Origin: an uncultured Aquimarina sp. | Lineage (GTDB): Bacteria; Bacteroidota; Bacteroidia; Flavobacteriales; Flavobacteriaceae | Assembly (NCBI RefSeq): GCF_947492405.1 | Contig: NZ_CANLMP010000001.1 | Span: forward strand, 1 to 64,000 | Length of the DNA: 64,000 nucleotides | Reading direction: 5' to 3' | In this document: positions 48,894 through 56,384 of the stretch, piece by piece | Position numbering within the stretch: position 1 is the stretch's first letter | Layout: each line of letters begins with the position of its first letter | The notes under the pieces: generated by a model | Told to the model about the DNA's origin: nothing | The model's database searches: none | What the model saw: only the letters and a program-made list of their open reading frames with translations | Program-made: the position numbers and the translations under genes

Positions 48894-49319
48894 TTATTTA
48901 AACAAGCTAGATCCAAGGATGCATTTTTTAGACCTTTTTATAAACCTATATAATAAGATAATAATACCTAATCCTATAAGAAGGTATAATCCATAAGACT
49001 GCCAAAAAGAATTGCTCTTGGTGGTAAGTAGGAGAGGATTCTCTTTATTATATAATATTTTAATGTTATCACCTTCCTTGTCCAGAGCTCCTATAAAAGG
49101 AATATGCATTAGTTTCACTGTACTTGTAAGACTATCTCCTTCTATGGTCTTATAAGCTACTTTTGCGGTTGCAGAGGATCTACGTGATCTAACTTTGAAA
49201 TTAATTTCTTTAATAATTGCATCAGTTTCTATGTACTCTGTAGTAGTGTCTTGCGCAAAAAGAGAAAAAGCAAAGCAAACAAAAAATATGTTGATATAGT
49301 AGATTTTAAAATTTTTCAT
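48894..49319 (-). CDS. DUF3592-like membrane protein
   Basis: A 141-residue protein with a signal peptide (to about 22, FSLFAQD), a beta-rich region containing KVAYKTIEGDSLTSTVK and IKILYNKENP, a membrane helix near 108-126 and a basic tail. The arrangement (beta domain with the YNxxNP turn followed by a helix) fits DUF3592. Function unknown. It lies left of the immunity-gene array but shows no specific tie to it. Confidence 0.65.
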   Translation of the reverse strand: MKNFKIYYINIFFVCFAFSLFAQDTTTEYIETDAIIKEINFKVRSRRSSATAKVAYKTIEGDSLTSTVKLMHIPFIGALDKEGDNIKILYNKENPLLLTTKSNSFWQSYGLYLLIGLGIIILLYRFIKRSKKCILGSSLFK

Positions 49320-49362
49320 TGTTGGTTGATTAGAATTCTAAATATACTACATCAATGTTGGA

Positions 49363-49434
49363 TTAAGAAATGAAATTTATCTGCATTTTTTCTAGAATTT
49401 CGAACTTAGTTTTTTCGGAATCTGAAGCATTTTC
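49363..49434 (-). pseudogene. Decayed 3' end of a second copy of the 49919 gene
   Basis: On the minus strand this stretch reads ENASDSEKTKFEILEKMQ and then INFIS before a stop, against ENATDSEKSKQEILEKMEAN at the C terminus of the 49919-50539 product. Most residues match, and the DNA is recognisably similar. A stop codon precedes it immediately, so it is not expressed as a gene. It is a remnant of a duplicated immunity-like gene. Confidence 0.7.
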
Positions 49435-49464
49435 TTAGTTGAAGACTCCGCTATCTAAGTTGTT

Positions 49465-49884
49465 TTAACTCTCGGAGTTATTATTAGTTATTACAATATT
49501 TTCAACATCCCGTAACAAAGATTCTCTATTAAGTTCTATTTTTTTTTCAATTAAATATTCTGATAAAGAATTAAAAAAAACTTTAGTCAAATCAGATAGA
49601 AGTAGTCCTATATCGTTACTTTGCTTCCAGGATTCATTTGATATAATTATTTCAGCGGAAGCAGTTTTATTTTTCTTGTCTAATCTATGATTATAAATAC
49701 CTGTAGACTCATCATAATTTTCTATTTCTCCACTGATTCTAAGCAATACTTTTATTTTCTCAATAGATTCTGAATATGTTTTATCATTAAGTAATTTTAA
49801 AGATTTTCTCAGTTTTACTATTGGTTTCCTAAATTTACTACCTGCATCAGAACCACCAATTTGAGAGGTTAATGTTATTTCCAT
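49465..49884 (-). CDS. Unknown, candidate orphan immunity protein
   Basis: The 139-residue soluble protein begins MEITLTSQIGGSDAG and contains strands and helices without signal peptide, membrane segment or known motif. It is the third of three co-directional genes in the array downstream of the Rhs gene (34 bases after the previous one). Its size, lack of catalytic motifs and position suggest an immunity protein or part of one; no family was recognised. Confidence 0.55.
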   Translation of the reverse strand: MEITLTSQIGGSDAGSKFRKPIVKLRKSLKLLNDKTYSESIEKIKVLLRISGEIENYDESTGIYNHRLDKKNKTASAEIIISNESWKQSNDIGLLLSDLTKVFFNSLSEYLIEKKIELNRESLLRDVENIVITNNNSES

Positions 49885-49918
49885 TATAAATAAATTAATA
49901 TTATGGTTAGTTATTGAA

Positions 49919-50539
49919 TCACCAATTAGCTTCCATTTTTTCTAAGATTTCTTGTTTTGATTTTTCAGAATCTGTAGCGTTTTCTTTAAACCATTGTACA
50001 GCTTTGTTTTTATCTTCCGTTAATAGATATATTGCAGCTACTCTTACCTGGCTCCTTATTTTGATAAATTTATGATAATCGTTTAACCATTCATTTTTTG
50101 TGTCAATTCCTTCTAAGATACTTTCTAAAGTAGGGAATGTTTTAAACAAGTTGAAAGCCCCATCTTCTATGTTACTAATAATTTCATTTGAGACACTTTC
50201 TATTTGATCTGTATTGCAAATAGGGATAGAAATAAATTTACTATCAGTATTTTTAAAGTGACCTATAGATCCAGCAATTATAGGATAAGAATTTAAAAAA
50301 TCCTGAATTATTTTTTTATCCTTACTGTTTAGTTCTCTATAATAAATACCCGATGTGACACCAATATATGTCTGGTCTGTATGTGGAGTTCTTCCTTTTC
50401 TGGAAGAAAAAGAAATCACTTCCTCTCTTTTATGAAGTTTTTCTTTTTTGATATAAGCATTGTTACCCCTTTTTGTATATCCTTTATCTATTAGAAAAGA
50501 ACCTACTTTATCTTTTACAACTTCTAAGAGTTCGTTCAT
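49919..50539 (-). CDS. Unknown, candidate orphan immunity protein (DUF4304-like)
   Basis: A 206-residue soluble protein. The N-terminal part (FLIDKGYTKRGNNAYIKKEK, then ISFSSRKGRTPHTDQTYIGVTSGIYY) resembles the DUF4304 pattern, a family often found as immunity proteins. The C-terminal helices end in EKMEANW. A decayed duplicate of its end lies at 49363-49434, so the gene was once present in two copies. It lies 6 bases after the gene at 50546. Confidence 0.6.
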   Translation of the reverse strand: MNELLEVVKDKVGSFLIDKGYTKRGNNAYIKKEKLHKREEVISFSSRKGRTPHTDQTYIGVTSGIYYRELNSKDKKIIQDFLNSYPIIAGSIGHFKNTDSKFISIPICNTDQIESVSNEIISNIEDGAFNLFKTFPTLESILEGIDTKNEWLNDYHKFIKIRSQVRVAAIYLLTEDKNKAVQWFKENATDSEKSKQEILEKMEANW

Positions 50540-50545
50540 GCCAGA

Positions 50546-51283
50546 TCATGTCCAAAATTTTTCGAGTTCAGAATAATTTCCAAACCAGAATTTCAATGCT
50601 TCTTTATTAAGTCCATTTTTTCCTAACCACCAATCTACAGGATAATTCCAGTCAGAACTATGAGTTTTTGTTGGAGCAACAGCCAAATTAGTATATTGAT
50701 TTAATAAACCTTTATGTTCTTCTGTCTCTAAAATACTACAGTAGCCCAAAGTTTCTAGTAGTGCTTGTCTTTGTTCAGAATTCGATTTAAATTCTTTAAT
50801 TTTAGATATTTTGGTTTGAATTGACTTTTTCACTGTTTCTTCTTCATCTGCATTACCTAATATTTCTAATATTTTAGAGAAAATTTCAAGATCTTCTTCT
50901 TTAGGTTTTATAGGTTTTAACTCACTAGTTTTCTTGAGGTAGTAAAAATAATCTAAAAGTTCAAAACCTGTCAGTCCACCAATTTCTTCAAAAGATTCTT
51001 CGACTAATTCTGTATCTAGTTCGATCTGTTCATAGTTAGAGCAAATATCGCAAGGTGATATTCGAGAAGGTTTTTGATTTTCAACCAGTTTGAATTTATG
51101 ATTAGGAAAGGTCTGCAAAATTGAATAAGCAGATAAACCACTTCTCCAATTCATATTTTTAGTACTTAAGCTAGCTAAAAATAATGATATGTATTTTTCT
51201 TTATCGGCTTTACCATACTCCACAAAAATTTGTTCAACTAAATCATCGTGATGGATAATTTCTTGTTCTAATATTGTTGTCAT
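50546..51283 (-). CDS. Probable orphan immunity protein
   Basis: The 245-residue cytoplasmic protein contains a CDIC pair (SRISPCDICSNYEQ), acidic helices and a C-terminal block SSDWNYPVDWWLGKNGLNKEALKFWFG that resembles a motif I recall in polymorphic-toxin immunity proteins. It starts two bases after the stop codon of a toxin-tail remnant (51286-51411), the arrangement of a displaced toxin/immunity pair whose toxin lost its 5' part. It should neutralise a toxin no longer encoded intact here. Confidence 0.65.
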   Translation of the reverse strand: MTTILEQEIIHHDDLVEQIFVEYGKADKEKYISLFLASLSTKNMNWRSGLSAYSILQTFPNHKFKLVENQKPSRISPCDICSNYEQIELDTELVEESFEEIGGLTGFELLDYFYYLKKTSELKPIKPKEEDLEIFSKILEILGNADEEETVKKSIQTKISKIKEFKSNSEQRQALLETLGYCSILETEEHKGLLNQYTNLAVAPTKTHSSDWNYPVDWWLGKNGLNKEALKFWFGNYSELEKFWT

Positions 51284-51285
51284 AT

Positions 51286-51411
51286 TTATTTACATCCTAA
51301 GTCTTTAAACTCTAATTCATCTAACGAAGGTAATTGACTTGGTTTTTTACCATCTAATAGTTTATCTGCAGCTTTTAACCTTCTTTTACCTTTGGTAGTT
51401 TTTTGTTTAGT
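51286..51411 (-). pseudogene. Orphan toxin C-terminal tail 2
   Basis: An open stretch without a start codon reads TKQKTTKGKRRLKAADK then LLDGKKPSQLPSLDELEFK and DLGCK before a stop at 51286-51288, directly before the immunity-like gene at 50546-51283. It is too short to be a gene and is preceded by a stop, as expected for the displaced end of a former toxin tip. Confidence 0.55.
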
Positions 51412-51442
51412 TTAATTTAGAAGTTTTTTTCATATTATTTTG

Positions 51443-51529
51443 TCAGCATTTAACTTTAGGCTTCTCTTTTCCTTTAGGCTTGTTGTATTCTGATTTAAAC
51501 TTTTTACCTCTAGCATCGGTTTGATAGCT
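51443..51529 (-). pseudogene. Orphan toxin C-terminal tail 1
   Basis: An open stretch preceded by a stop (51530-51532) reads SYQTDARGKKFKSEYN then KPKGKEKPKVKC before a stop at 51443-51445. It is basic and ends in cysteine, typical of a toxin tail. Ten bases on, at 51433, an ATG opens a reading frame of eight codons (MKKTSKLN) and stops; this may be the 5' stump of its deleted immunity gene. Confidence 0.5.
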
Positions 51530-51543
51530 CTAGCTAATTGTAT

Positions 51544-51577
51544 AAAAAAACCACTCTTATTATTATAAAGTGGTTTT
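51544..51577 (-). terminator. Terminator after the immunity gene at 51620
   Basis: A 9-bp stem (AAAACCACT at 51547-51555 with AGTGGTTTT at 51569-51577), with a T run in the leftward direction, separates the functional effector operon from the remnant array. Confidence 0.7.
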
Positions 51578-51619
51578 ATCTTTTTTATATTATGAAGTTA
51601 AAAACTTTCAATTAAGGTC

Positions 51620-52216
51620 TTAGTTACTCCACTCTATCAAGTTCGCTTTAATCAAGTTTTTGATACCTTCTAAGTTTTGCTCTTTAATAAAATTAATAGC
51701 TTGGATTTGAATTTCATACTCTTTTTCAAAAAGAGGCTTTACATAATTCATAATTTCATCATCATTAGCTTTAAAATTGCTTTGAACATAGTATTCTCTA
51801 GCTTTTAATTGATTTAGAATTTCAATGTTATTTGATGAACAATATTCAATAAATTCTTCATCTTCACTTTGTTCAAAATTTAAAAGATAATCAAGGCCTT
51901 GGGCTACTAATCCTGAAATTTCATTTTCCGAGGTATTATCAAATATCTCCTCAGTATCAAGAATTAATGGATCGCAAGCTTCAATTAACTTATCAATATC
52001 ACTTATTTCTTTATTTTTAACTTCATTAAATATTGATTCTAATCTCTTGTATGCTTCACCTTTTTTAATAGAGGAATCTACAATATTTAAATTTTCAGTT
52101 TCATCAACTTTCTTATACAAACTAAGAACTCTTTCTAAACAAAAAATACCAAAAGACTTTTTTTGTTCTTTGTTTAAGGTGTTCAATAATTCTAAAACTT
52201 TATTTTCTAAAGACAT
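51620..52216 (-). CDS. Probable immunity protein for the Rhs deaminase toxin
   Basis: The 198-residue acidic, helical, cytoplasmic protein lies 11 bases after the Rhs gene and is followed by a terminator. A toxin-cognate immunity gene is expected in this slot. The N-terminal part (LLNTLNKEQKKSFGIFCLERVLSLY) is reminiscent of the DUF416 (YjaG-like) pattern, which also occurs in immunity proteins, but the match is loose. Function is inferred from position. Confidence 0.7.
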   Translation of the reverse strand: MSLENKVLELLNTLNKEQKKSFGIFCLERVLSLYKKVDETENLNIVDSSIKKGEAYKRLESIFNEVKNKEISDIDKLIEACDPLILDTEEIFDNTSENEISGLVAQGLDYLLNFEQSEDEEFIEYCSSNNIEILNQLKAREYYVQSNFKANDDEIMNYVKPLFEKEYEIQIQAINFIKEQNLEGIKNLIKANLIEWSN

Positions 52217-52227
52217 ATTTTATTTTA

Positions 52228-55200
52228 TTACCACATACCTGAATAATCTCCTTCTCTTTTTCTTTTATTTGAACGAGACCCTTTTGTATTACTTTCATTA
52301 AAGCCAACGCCATTTTTCTTCATTCCATTTTCACAATCAAGACATATAGGTTTACTACTTCCTATTTCAACCATTTCTTCACCTGCAAAATTATGTAGTG
52401 ATTCTTCAGCATGAACATTAGAAGTCTTACTATTAACAAATTTAACATCATTAGCATCTGCCCATGCTTGAATTTTCTTAGGTGTATGTGTACCACTTGT
52501 AGAGACGTAAAGCTGACCGCTTTTACCTTTTCCTACAGCCACAGTTGTCATATTTTTGTTTTTTCCCTTTGGTAAGGTATCCCAAGCATCTATTGCTTTT
52601 TTATCTAAATCCGAAAGAGCACAATCACTTAGTCCAAAAGGATCAATCAAGCTATTGGAGTCAAAAACATATCCATAGAAATTGGCATTACCACTTTTTA
52701 ACCTAATCGGATCCTGCGAGATATAAACACCTTCATCAGCAGAATAATATCTAAATCTATTATAATACAGTCCTGTTTCAGTATCTTCATATTGTCCCTG
52801 ATACCTAAATGGGCAATCTTCCAAAGAACCTTTCGCTAACTTACGTACTTTTCCATAAATATCATATGCTACCTGCCAGGTTTTTTCGCCTTTAGAATTA
52901 TACATTTCTACAGGAGTGCCGAGATAGTCTGTGATAATAGAGTAGGAGTCGTCTTCTGTGATCTTAGCAGCTGGTTTAAAAGTACCTTCGTCAAATATCC
53001 AAGTAATTAGGTTTTCTACTGGTTCAGGTTTACTTTCTTTTAATATACCAAACTCATCGACTACCAATTCTGGTCGTTGATTGAGATCGTATTTCCATTC
53101 ATGGAGTGGCACGTTGCCGTCCCATACGAATCTCACAATTTGACCGCCTCTCGATTCCGCTCGAGGTGACAGTATTTTTTTGGCTGTTCGTCTGCCTAAG
53201 GCGTCGTATTCGAACTCGGTTACTTTATTTTTAGGATCAGTCACAGATTTTAACATTCCGTTGCCATACCAATCATAGTCCCAGTTTCCTTTGTTCGTAA
53301 TCTTGGTAATTAGATTTCCTTCTAAGTCGTATTTAAACTTATTGCCATCGGCTTCTAATAATTGTCCACCAGTTCCGTATTTTCTATCTCCTTTGCCTTC
53401 GGTTCTATATAAATTACCAACCTCATCGGGTAATTTGTAATCAAATTGTTTGTTTTCGTATCGCGCACCAGCTAAATTGTTAAATTCATCATAGCTATAT
53501 GCTACTGTACCTTTGGTTAATTGATCCACCATTTTGGTGAGTCGATCATTTACATTCCAGGTGTAGGTGCGATGGCGCATTTCCCTATTGCCAGCAGTTA
53601 CTTTATGTTGTATGGGTCTGCCTGCATTATCGTATTCGATATGATTAGTGATCCCGCCAGGAAGTATTCTTTCTACTTCCATACCTAAACTGTTATGGGA
53701 GAATTGGGCATTCCAACCTCTCTGTCCGCCTTGGGCAGATATCTCTTCTTTGGAAGGAGAGAAGCTGTCTGAAGAAACAGCGGCATTCATTTCTTCAATC
53801 AATCCAAGTTTATTTCTGGTGAGTGCTATGTTTGCACCTAAACTACTGGTAATATTGGTGCGATTACTAAGGTTGTCATATTCGCTTTCTACCAGATGTC
53901 CATCTTGATTTTCTGCAATGATACGTCCGGCAGTATCTCTGATGAGTTGTACACGACTATTCTCATTTACTGCTTCAATAAGATTGCCATTAAGATCGTA
54001 ACTATAGGTTTCCCAAGTGCCATCACTATGTTCTGCTCGAGTGATTCTTCCGTTTAGATCGTATTCATATTCTGTGTATTTATCATCCGGTCTATTTACC
54101 TTTAGTACTTTTCCAGCACGATCACGATCATACTTTCTGGTCAATCCATCAAAACCAATTTCTCTTATAATTTCTCCTTTTTCATTTCTGGAGAAACGGT
54201 AGAATTCATTATGCTCGTTGGTAATGGTGTTTAGTTGTTCTTCGGTATCGTATTTAAAGTAGACTTTTCTACTATTTTCTTCCCGCATTTTAAGGCTTCC
54301 CATGGGGGTATAATCGAAATTGACTTCACGTTTTTTCTGATCCACCGTTTGGATGACCTCATCATATGCATTGTACTTCAGCTTTACAAGATTAGTGTCA
54401 GCTTGTCTTATTTGATAAATACGATCTAACTCATCATAGAAGAATTGCTGTTGATGTTCTTCGGAGTTTCTAGTATGCAAACATCTTCCCCATGGGTCGT
54501 ATTTCCAGCTAGAAACTGCTCCATTGGGTAGCGTAAGTTTATGTAGGTTATGATCTTCATCATACTCGAGTTTTGTTCTGTTTCCGGCATTATCTCTGAC
54601 TTCATTAATTAATCCCGATTCATTATACTCGAAAGAAGTAACGCCTCCGTCTAATCCAATAACTGCGTGTAGACGATCATTATCAAAAGTTTTTACTACA
54701 GAACCTCCAGATGGATCTTTAGTAAGAACTAACCTATCTTTTTCATCATAAACAAATCCAATAACAGAACCATCTGGTTGGTGTAAACCAGTTAAATTTC
54801 CACGTTCATCATAACTATATCCAGTAATGTTTCCTTCTTCATCAATATCGCGATACGGTTCCATATATGGAGTGTATTCGTGAAAGATATGATCACCCAT
54901 TGGATCGGTAACCTGTGTACAAAGATTTAAGCTATTAAAATAATAAATACTCTCTTGGTCAAGTGAGTTTGTTACCACATTATATCCTTTGTTATATTCG
55001 ATGGTTCCTGAAAGAATTCCTTCATCACCCCAGGTCTCAATACATTTAGCACCCGTAGTTTTTCCATCATATTTCCAGTAGAAAGCTTGTCCGTTACGAT
55101 CCGTTTTTTTGATCATCAGATGATTTTCGTACTCCATTACGGTTGCTTGATCTAATGCATCAATAATTTTTATTAGATCTCCATCTTTATTGTATGCATA

Positions 55201-56382
55201 CTGAACCAGCGTTCTGGTTTCTCCTTGGTGTGTAGCTGTAACTTTAGTAACTCTATTTTCTTCATCCAGATCTAAATTAATTCTTCTGCCAGCGGCATCG
55301 ATGATTTGTTCTAGTTTATAAACAGCATTGTATATAAATTGAATTTTAAAACCTTCAGGATTTCTTAAACTAGTTGGTTTATAAAGAGTGTCTGTATATT
55401 TAGTAAAGGTATATGTCTGTTGTGATTCGTGATCTATAACTTCATAAGTGTTACCATTAATGAATGTAAGCGTTAGTTTTTCTGGTCTGTTATAAGAAGA
55501 TTCATTTTCTGTTAGTAACATTGGGAAAGAGGTAATTCTTCCGTCAGCTAATCGCATCACTATAGCATCTTTGTCATAATCGATGTGTAGCGCTAGATCA
55601 TAGTTACAATGCATTCCGTGTCCCATCATTCCTTCATATCCAGAATCGGAGTACCAATTACGTTCCCATCTAATTGGTATAGGGCCTGCAAGACTAAAGT
55701 CTTCTCCTTCATATACCATACGACCTGTAATCAAATCTACAGGTTCGAAGCCCATTTTACACATCTTTTTCTTTAATCCACTAGTAGCAGGTAATGCGTG
55801 GTTAAGTTTGGTAAGTCCTTTTTTGGCAAGTTTTCCGGCTCCTTTCATTAAAGCTCCAAAACCATAAGACATGACTAATGCCATCAACATTCCCATTAAA
55901 TCGGGAGCGTACGGACCACCTACATTTACAGGTTTTCCCATGGGTAATGGCACGCTCATCGATGAGGGGAGATATAAAGTAGGAATAGGTTTCATTTTTT
56001 TTCCTGGTGTAGCGGATAGTGGCATTCCGATATCATTACAGGTCATTGTCATATACCCAGCAGGAGTGAAGTAAGCATCTTCTGCACTCACTTTTGTACT
56101 TCCAAAAAAGTTCATAGAATCGTGACCAATCATTGGAGCCATGGCAAAAGGACCTCCCATAGGGATATGTACCATGGTTCCGATCATCCCTGCGGTACCA
56201 CTATTCCCTTTAGGAACACAATTAACATTTACGGTAGATCCAATTATAGGAACATAATCCATTGGGTCAATCACCATACCAATATACGGATGCGGTATTG
56301 GAACAGGAACTCCAGGTGGAATGATTACGATATGTATATCAATTCCGATGACAGGAGTAAAGTGTTTACTTGCTAATAACAT
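52228..56382 (-). CDS. PAAR-like Rhs effector with C-terminal deaminase-type toxin
   Basis: The 1384-residue protein has a PAAR-like tip region (about 1-200, with conserved GTAGMIGTMVHIPMGGPF), a DUF6531 segment (GFEPVDLITGRMVYEGEDFSL), many YD/Rhs repeats and the core end RFRYYSADEGVYISQDPIRL...DPFGLS (about 1205-1252), where family members self-cleave. The remaining 132 residues are the toxin. HAEE (His1324, Glu1326) and PICLDC (Cys1347, Cys1350) match the zinc and proton-transfer residues of the cytidine-deaminase-like fold. It may deaminate bases in DNA, RNA or nucleotides. Repeat-derived peptides are inserted in the shell (SPRAESRGG near 1075, KEEISAQGGQRG near 880). Operon: vgrG, TPR-like gene, this gene, immunity gene. 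Confidence 0.88.
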   Translation of the reverse strand: MLLASKHFTPVIGIDIHIVIIPPGVPVPIPHPYIGMVIDPMDYVPIIGSTVNVNCVPKGNSGTAGMIGTMVHIPMGGPFAMAPMIGHDSMNFFGSTKVSAEDAYFTPAGYMTMTCNDIGMPLSATPGKKMKPIPTLYLPSSMSVPLPMGKPVNVGGPYAPDLMGMLMALVMSYGFGALMKGAGKLAKKGLTKLNHALPATSGLKKKMCKMGFEPVDLITGRMVYEGEDFSLAGPIPIRWERNWYSDSGYEGMMGHGMHCNYDLALHIDYDKDAIVMRLADGRITSFPMLLTENESSYNRPEKLTLTFINGNTYEVIDHESQQTYTFTKYTDTLYKPTSLRNPEGFKIQFIYNAVYKLEQIIDAAGRRINLDLDEENRVTKVTATHQGETRTLVQYAYNKDGDLIKIIDALDQATVMEYENHLMIKKTDRNGQAFYWKYDGKTTGAKCIETWGDEGILSGTIEYNKGYNVVTNSLDQESIYYFNSLNLCTQVTDPMGDHIFHEYTPYMEPYRDIDEEGNITGYSYDERGNLTGLHQPDGSVIGFVYDEKDRLVLTKDPSGGSVVKTFDNDRLHAVIGLDGGVTSFEYNESGLINEVRDNAGNRTKLEYDEDHNLHKLTLPNGAVSSWKYDPWGRCLHTRNSEEHQQQFFYDELDRIYQIRQADTNLVKLKYNAYDEVIQTVDQKKREVNFDYTPMGSLKMREENSRKVYFKYDTEEQLNTITNEHNEFYRFSRNEKGEIIREIGFDGLTRKYDRDRAGKVLKVNRPDDKYTEYEYDLNGRITRAEHSDGTWETYSYDLNGNLIEAVNENSRVQLIRDTAGRIIAENQDGHLVESEYDNLSNRTNITSSLGANIALTRNKLGLIEEMNAAVSSDSFSPSKEEISAQGGQRGWNAQFSHNSLGMEVERILPGGITNHIEYDNAGRPIQHKVTAGNREMRHRTYTWNVNDRLTKMVDQLTKGTVAYSYDEFNNLAGARYENKQFDYKLPDEVGNLYRTEGKGDRKYGTGGQLLEADGNKFKYDLEGNLITKITNKGNWDYDWYGNGMLKSVTDPKNKVTEFEYDALGRRTAKKILSPRAESRGGQIVRFVWDGNVPLHEWKYDLNQRPELVVDEFGILKESKPEPVENLITWIFDEGTFKPAAKITEDDSYSIITDYLGTPVEMYNSKGEKTWQVAYDIYGKVRKLAKGSLEDCPFRYQGQYEDTETGLYYNRFRYYSADEGVYISQDPIRLKSGNANFYGYVFDSNSLIDPFGLSDCALSDLDKKAIDAWDTLPKGKNKNMTTVAVGKGKSGQLYVSTSGTHTPKKIQAWADANDVKFVNSKTSNVHAEESLHNFAGEEMVEIGSSKPICLDCENGMKKNGVGFNESNTKGSRSNKRKREGDYSGMW
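53141..53172. repeat. REP-like palindrome inside the Rhs gene
   Basis: The plus strand reads CCTCTCGATTCCGCTCGAGG with GTGACAG following, i.e. two TCGA cores in inverted layout. Its translation SPRAESRGG interrupts the Rhs shell in frame. A half-copy (TTTCGAGCGGAGCG) lies at 41719-41732. The element resembles dispersed REP sequences found in Bacteroidota. Confidence 0.55.
53713..53771. repeat. Second repeat-like insertion in the Rhs gene
   Basis: A block with two small hairpin cores (CTTCTTTGGAAG and CCGCCTTGGGC) translates as SFSPSKEEISAQGGQRGW, low-complexity and unlike the YD repeats around it. It looks like a dispersed repeat inserted in frame; other copies were not found in this window, so support is modest. 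Confidence 0.3.
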
Positions 56383-56384
56383 AT

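Noticed and set aside
52228..52623. Rhs tip considered as an HNH or AHH nuclease
   Set aside because: The basic C terminus suggested a nuclease, but the HAEE and PICLDC spacing fits a deaminase zinc site and no HNH or AHH triad is present.
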